The translations under genes were made by a program, and so were the position numbers. A stretch of DNA of 64,000 bases from Echinococcus granulosus (lineage: Eukaryota > Platyhelminthes > Cestoda > Cyclophyllidea > Taeniidae). Shown here in pieces: positions 61,252 to 64,000 of the stretch. The notes under the pieces were generated by a model. The model was given only the letters and a program-made list of their open reading frames with translations, was not told where the DNA came from and did no database searches. The stretch spans positions 902,998-966,997 of the forward strand of contig NW_020170384.1 of the NCBI RefSeq assembly GCF_000524195.1, in the 5' to 3' direction. Position 1 is the first letter of the stretch. Each line of letters begins with the position of its first letter.

Positions 61252-62920
61252 ATGAATTTGACTACTGTCTTTTTGTTTCTTTTGCTGCCGTACTTTGCCT
61301 TTACGGGTGAAATGATAGTTATTAAATATAATAAGTTACAAGGCCAGCAACTGAAGCTTTTCACAAAAACAAATAACTTGTGGAAGCGAACTCAGTCGTC
61401 CTTTTTGAGGGAAGGTGATCTTGTGGAAATACGATGCCAAATCCGTCGGAGCACCATTCGTGGGCATGGCTTACTTGAACTAAGAAGGAAGGCGTATATT
61501 AAAAAAGATTGGGTTATTGGTTCTTGCTAGTCGAAGTAATAGCAGCCTTTATTACTCTTTAATAGTGGAATCCGGTGACTCTGATGTAATATTTTGCTAT
61601 TTTCGTGGCCAAGCGGCACTAATGACCCTTAATGTTGCCTCCGGTGAGCTGTCAGCTGTCTTTTTTTATTTTTTGCTTGTGAAATCACCTCTGCCATTGG
61701 TAATTTACCTCTCCACTGCTTGATGCCTGAGCAATTTTGGTTAGATCCGACTGAGAATTGATCTTTGATTGGTAATACGTTGAATGTTTTGTCTCTTTAC
61801 GTGACTAGGCGATATTTTACTGTTGCTTTTTATAGGATTTTCTAAGAATGGCTCCAAATTATGGCCGTTTTGCCCGATATTGCGTATGCCATCTTTCTTA
61901 TTCCGAACTGTACGAGCACATTGCAAATTTATGTTTTTGTTGTTTTGTAGATGACGTTAGAATCGAATTTTTCTGTTCAGTCATATACCTGAAGTAAATA
62001 TTTGATATTTTACAGGAATTGGAGTGCGAAACGGCACAGCTCCTTCCGTTGTCACAGCAAAAGACCCCTTTTCGACAATATTTCCCCACCGAATCCCATC
62101 TGTTCGACCGAACGTTGAGGAAGGGTTCATGATTTGCGAGTGCTAATTTGATATCTTTGTTCATCTTGGCGTGGTTTCTACCTTCTGGAGGACTCCAAAT
62201 GCTCAAAACGTAGATAATCTCAACCAGTGACACCTAGAATCCTGGCGTGACGAAAAGCTCCACACTGTCGGGACAAGATTGGCTCTCCGCTCCCAGAGTA
62301 TACTTTTTATCTAAGTTTGTCGTTTTGCACTTAGGTCTCAAGAAAGAATCCTATGGAAGATACACTTGCGTACTCGACTACTTGGGTACTGGACGTGTGG
62401 AATGGAATGTATACCCGAATGGTAATGGTTCATTGCCATTATCAGCAACAGTAATGACAATTTTTACCAATGAACTATCAGACTCTACTCTATTCTTTCG
62501 AGATAAATTGCACTCAAATATGAATGTGGCTTTCTTATTTGTCTAAGTCTACTACTTTAGAAATATGTTTGTGCGTAAAATGGATTATTACAGTAATTTT
62601 ACTTTTGTTTGTCTGCCAATTCATTTGTTGGTTGTTGTTTGTTTTATAGAGGTCGTTAAATATCTTTGAATCCAGCATTCTGCATACAATCGCTCTTCCG
62701 TACTCCTTCCTTGCTTGCTGTGAATCTTCTACTTATGTACAATTCAGTGGCACCCATTCTCATCCTACTACTGATTCCGCCTCCACCGCCATTGCTTAAG
62801 TCGGGGTTGGCAAATCCACGCTGTTTGCAGGGGTCAGCGGTAGCCAACCTCACGGAACAGTGGCACCACGCCTGCAAGGTGTTGGCCTATCCACAGGTGG
62901 TGCCGTCGCATCACGTTTAA
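61252..62920 (+). CDS. two-Ig-domain single-pass membrane protein, model incomplete
   Basis: Not assigned to a known gene. A signal peptide (LTTVFLFLLLPYFAFTG) is followed by an Ig-like domain: REGDLVEIRC, then YYSLIVESGDSDVIFCYF. A second Ig domain follows: VEEGFMICE, then HLGLKKESYGRYTCVLDY. Then comes a hydrophobic span (about LLAVNLLLMYNSVAPILILLLI) and a short tail ending at TAA 62918-62920. Proposed exons: 61252-about 61515, about 61525-61643, 62016-62139, 62191-62209, 62238-62421 and 62676-62920. The first two do not join in phase by any GT-AG intron I found. The 19-nt micro-exon is needed to connect the second Ig domain. The last exon could instead start at 62650 and end after six codons. 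The two-Ig plus membrane layout resembles basigin/neuroplastin-type proteins, but sequence support for that is lacking. The gene is head to head with CCDC102, 622 bp away. Confidence 0.55.
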
Positions 62921-63185
62921 AACTGGAGCAACGCGGAAAATGCGATTGCTGTCATCCGCTCCACATTAGTCCAGCACTCGCCGCGAGCCGTGGTGGCGCT
63001 TGACCGATTGCTTCACTTGGTAGAGGATGAGCGGCGCGAAGGTAGTGGTTGTTCCAGCCTCCTTGTCCCACAAAATGCCTCTGCCTCGGTTGATAGGTCC
63101 ACGCCCTTCTGGTGCTACGCAAAAAATGAAATCAGCGTGTCGGGCGTTTGGTGGCCACAGGATCGTGATGCACCTGAGTGTGAGT
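62921..63185 (+). pseudogene. open frame continuing past the TAA, unidentified
   Basis: Immediately after the stop at 62918-62920 the same frame stays open for about 87 codons (NWSNAENAIAVIRSTLVQHS..., HLVEDERRE). It is relatively GC-rich, has a helical amphipathic look, and ends near a GTGAGT donor (63181). The residues just before the stop (NLTEQWHHACKVLAYPQ) look like the same kind of sequence. It could be a broken gene, an exon of another gene running off the right edge, stop-codon readthrough, or a sequencing error. I recognise no family. Confidence 0.3.
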
Positions 63186-64000
63186 TTTATTTCATTTATC
63201 AAGCATGACATATTCCATTTCAGAAGCTTTGTGTATACTGTACGTTATTTTAGTGGCAGTTATTTAACAGACCAGTAGTGAAGTAGCAGGGAGGTTATGG
63301 GAACATGGCTATCCTTTCTCACAGCTCGTAGGGGTGTTCCATGTTTCTAACGTCGTGTTTTATGGGATCAAACTTTTAACAGCTCTCTTTTTGATTTTGG
63401 CAGTGTATGGTTCTTTAAGTGACAGCTGTGCTCGCCGTGGCTTAGTTAGCAATTTGAGGCCTACAGGAAGCAAGAAATTCAACGGAGCTCCTTATGTGGT
63501 TATTCGGGTAAAACAGAACAAATGCGGAAGAAGGGAATTGTGAAGGAAATACTTCATTGTTATTTATAAAATTACGCTAACGGTATCTTTCCTGTTCGTC
63601 GGTGATGAACAGGTCTTCAGACTATCACATCGCGCAAGCTCTTTCTCAGAGCTTGCAAGAAATTGTATCGTACCTGGTCTACCTCTTGACTTTACCAGCA
63701 TGGAAGAACATTAATTAGGAATGTAATGAAAGGCTGAGCGGCTTGTCGACCTGGTGCCACGAAAAGAGTCGCAGTCCACCAGCGTTGTGGTCGAATTGCA
63801 AATAAAATTAATAAAAAATTTTATGCTTTTCTTCACCAGCAGAAGTGATGCTTCAGTATGATTCTTAATTAAAACTGAACAATGTGGATGTCTCCCTGTT
63901 AACTCAGGCCTGATTTGAGACGCAGCATCCGGCCAATCACCATACGCCTTGGTCTTCATTTATTCACGCCATACAGCAAATTTCCTACCCACTATTTCTA
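63186..64000. other. right-edge interval without recognised genes
   Basis: No conserved coding sequence. It contains two neighbouring perfect stem-loops (63591-63656). Short open frames on both strands have no support. Confidence 0.5.
63591..63656. other. pair of adjacent perfect stem-loops
   Basis: First: CCTGTTC (63591-63597) and GAACAGG (63607-63613), 7 bp with a 9-nt loop. Second: GCAAGCTCT (63634-63642) and AGAGCTTGC (63648-63656), 9 bp with loop TTCTC. They are 20 nt apart. Could belong to a structured RNA or a small palindromic element; no ORF covers them. Confidence 0.55.

Overview
This is animal nuclear DNA, most likely from a flatworm and probably a tapeworm (Cestoda). The genes are intron-rich with clear GT-AG boundaries. 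Every protein I could name is an animal one: an N-recognin, LARP6, NSA2, SRP9, vigilin, a Snail-type zinc finger, TMEM170, a CD39-family nucleotidase, PIN1, SMNDC1 and CCDC102. Intron lengths fall into two tight classes, 28-44 nt and about 65-96 nt, plus some of hundreds to thousands of bases. As I recall, bimodal intron lengths of this kind are a reported property of tapeworm genomes. The species is not determined, and the assignment is inference from intron sizes and gene divergence.

Layout, left to right. (1) 1-9.9 kb, minus strand: about 1,400 codons in 19 recognised exons of a UBR1/UBR2-type E3 ubiquitin ligase. It runs off the left edge before its RING domain and contains a 100-N assembly gap. 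(2) 13.2-14.6 kb, plus: LARP6. (3) 17.8-18.9 kb, plus: NSA2, convergent with SRP9 (19.4-19.7 kb, minus). (4) 20.7-26.0 kb, plus: vigilin in 15 exons. (5) 26.0-34.5 kb: no gene recognised, with dispersed repeats. (6) 34.5-36.1 kb, plus: a short Snail/Scratch-like zinc-finger repressor behind a TATA box. (7) 36.1-45.3 kb: no conserved gene, more repeats and one doubtful secreted-protein ORF. (8) 45.3-46.7 kb, plus: TMEM170, followed about 130 bp later by an ENTPD5/6-type nucleotidase (46.9-53.2 kb). (9) 53.7-54.3 kb, minus: PIN1. (10) 55.4-56.6 kb, plus: SMNDC1. (11) 58.9-60.6 kb, minus: CCDC102-like coiled-coil protein. (12) 61.3-62.9 kb, plus: a two-Ig-domain membrane protein, then an unidentified open frame.

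The genes are mostly independent housekeeping functions: protein turnover, collagen or other mRNA binding, 60S maturation, signal recognition, polysome RNA binding, splicing, prolyl isomerisation and ER/Golgi nucleotide hydrolysis. Several lie head to head. TMEM170 and the nucleotidase are so close that they could be processed from one precursor by spliced-leader trans-splicing, which flatworms are known to use. The points most worth a second look are the 28-30 nt introns, the NSA2 start codon (a 36-nt intron directly after ATG, or an AUG donated by a spliced leader), the tandem TMEM170-ENTPD pair, the reduced Snail-like repressor, and a diverged dispersed repeat family with at least six copies. 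Gene models were assembled by hand from reading frame, splice consensus and remembered family sequences; no alignment was run.
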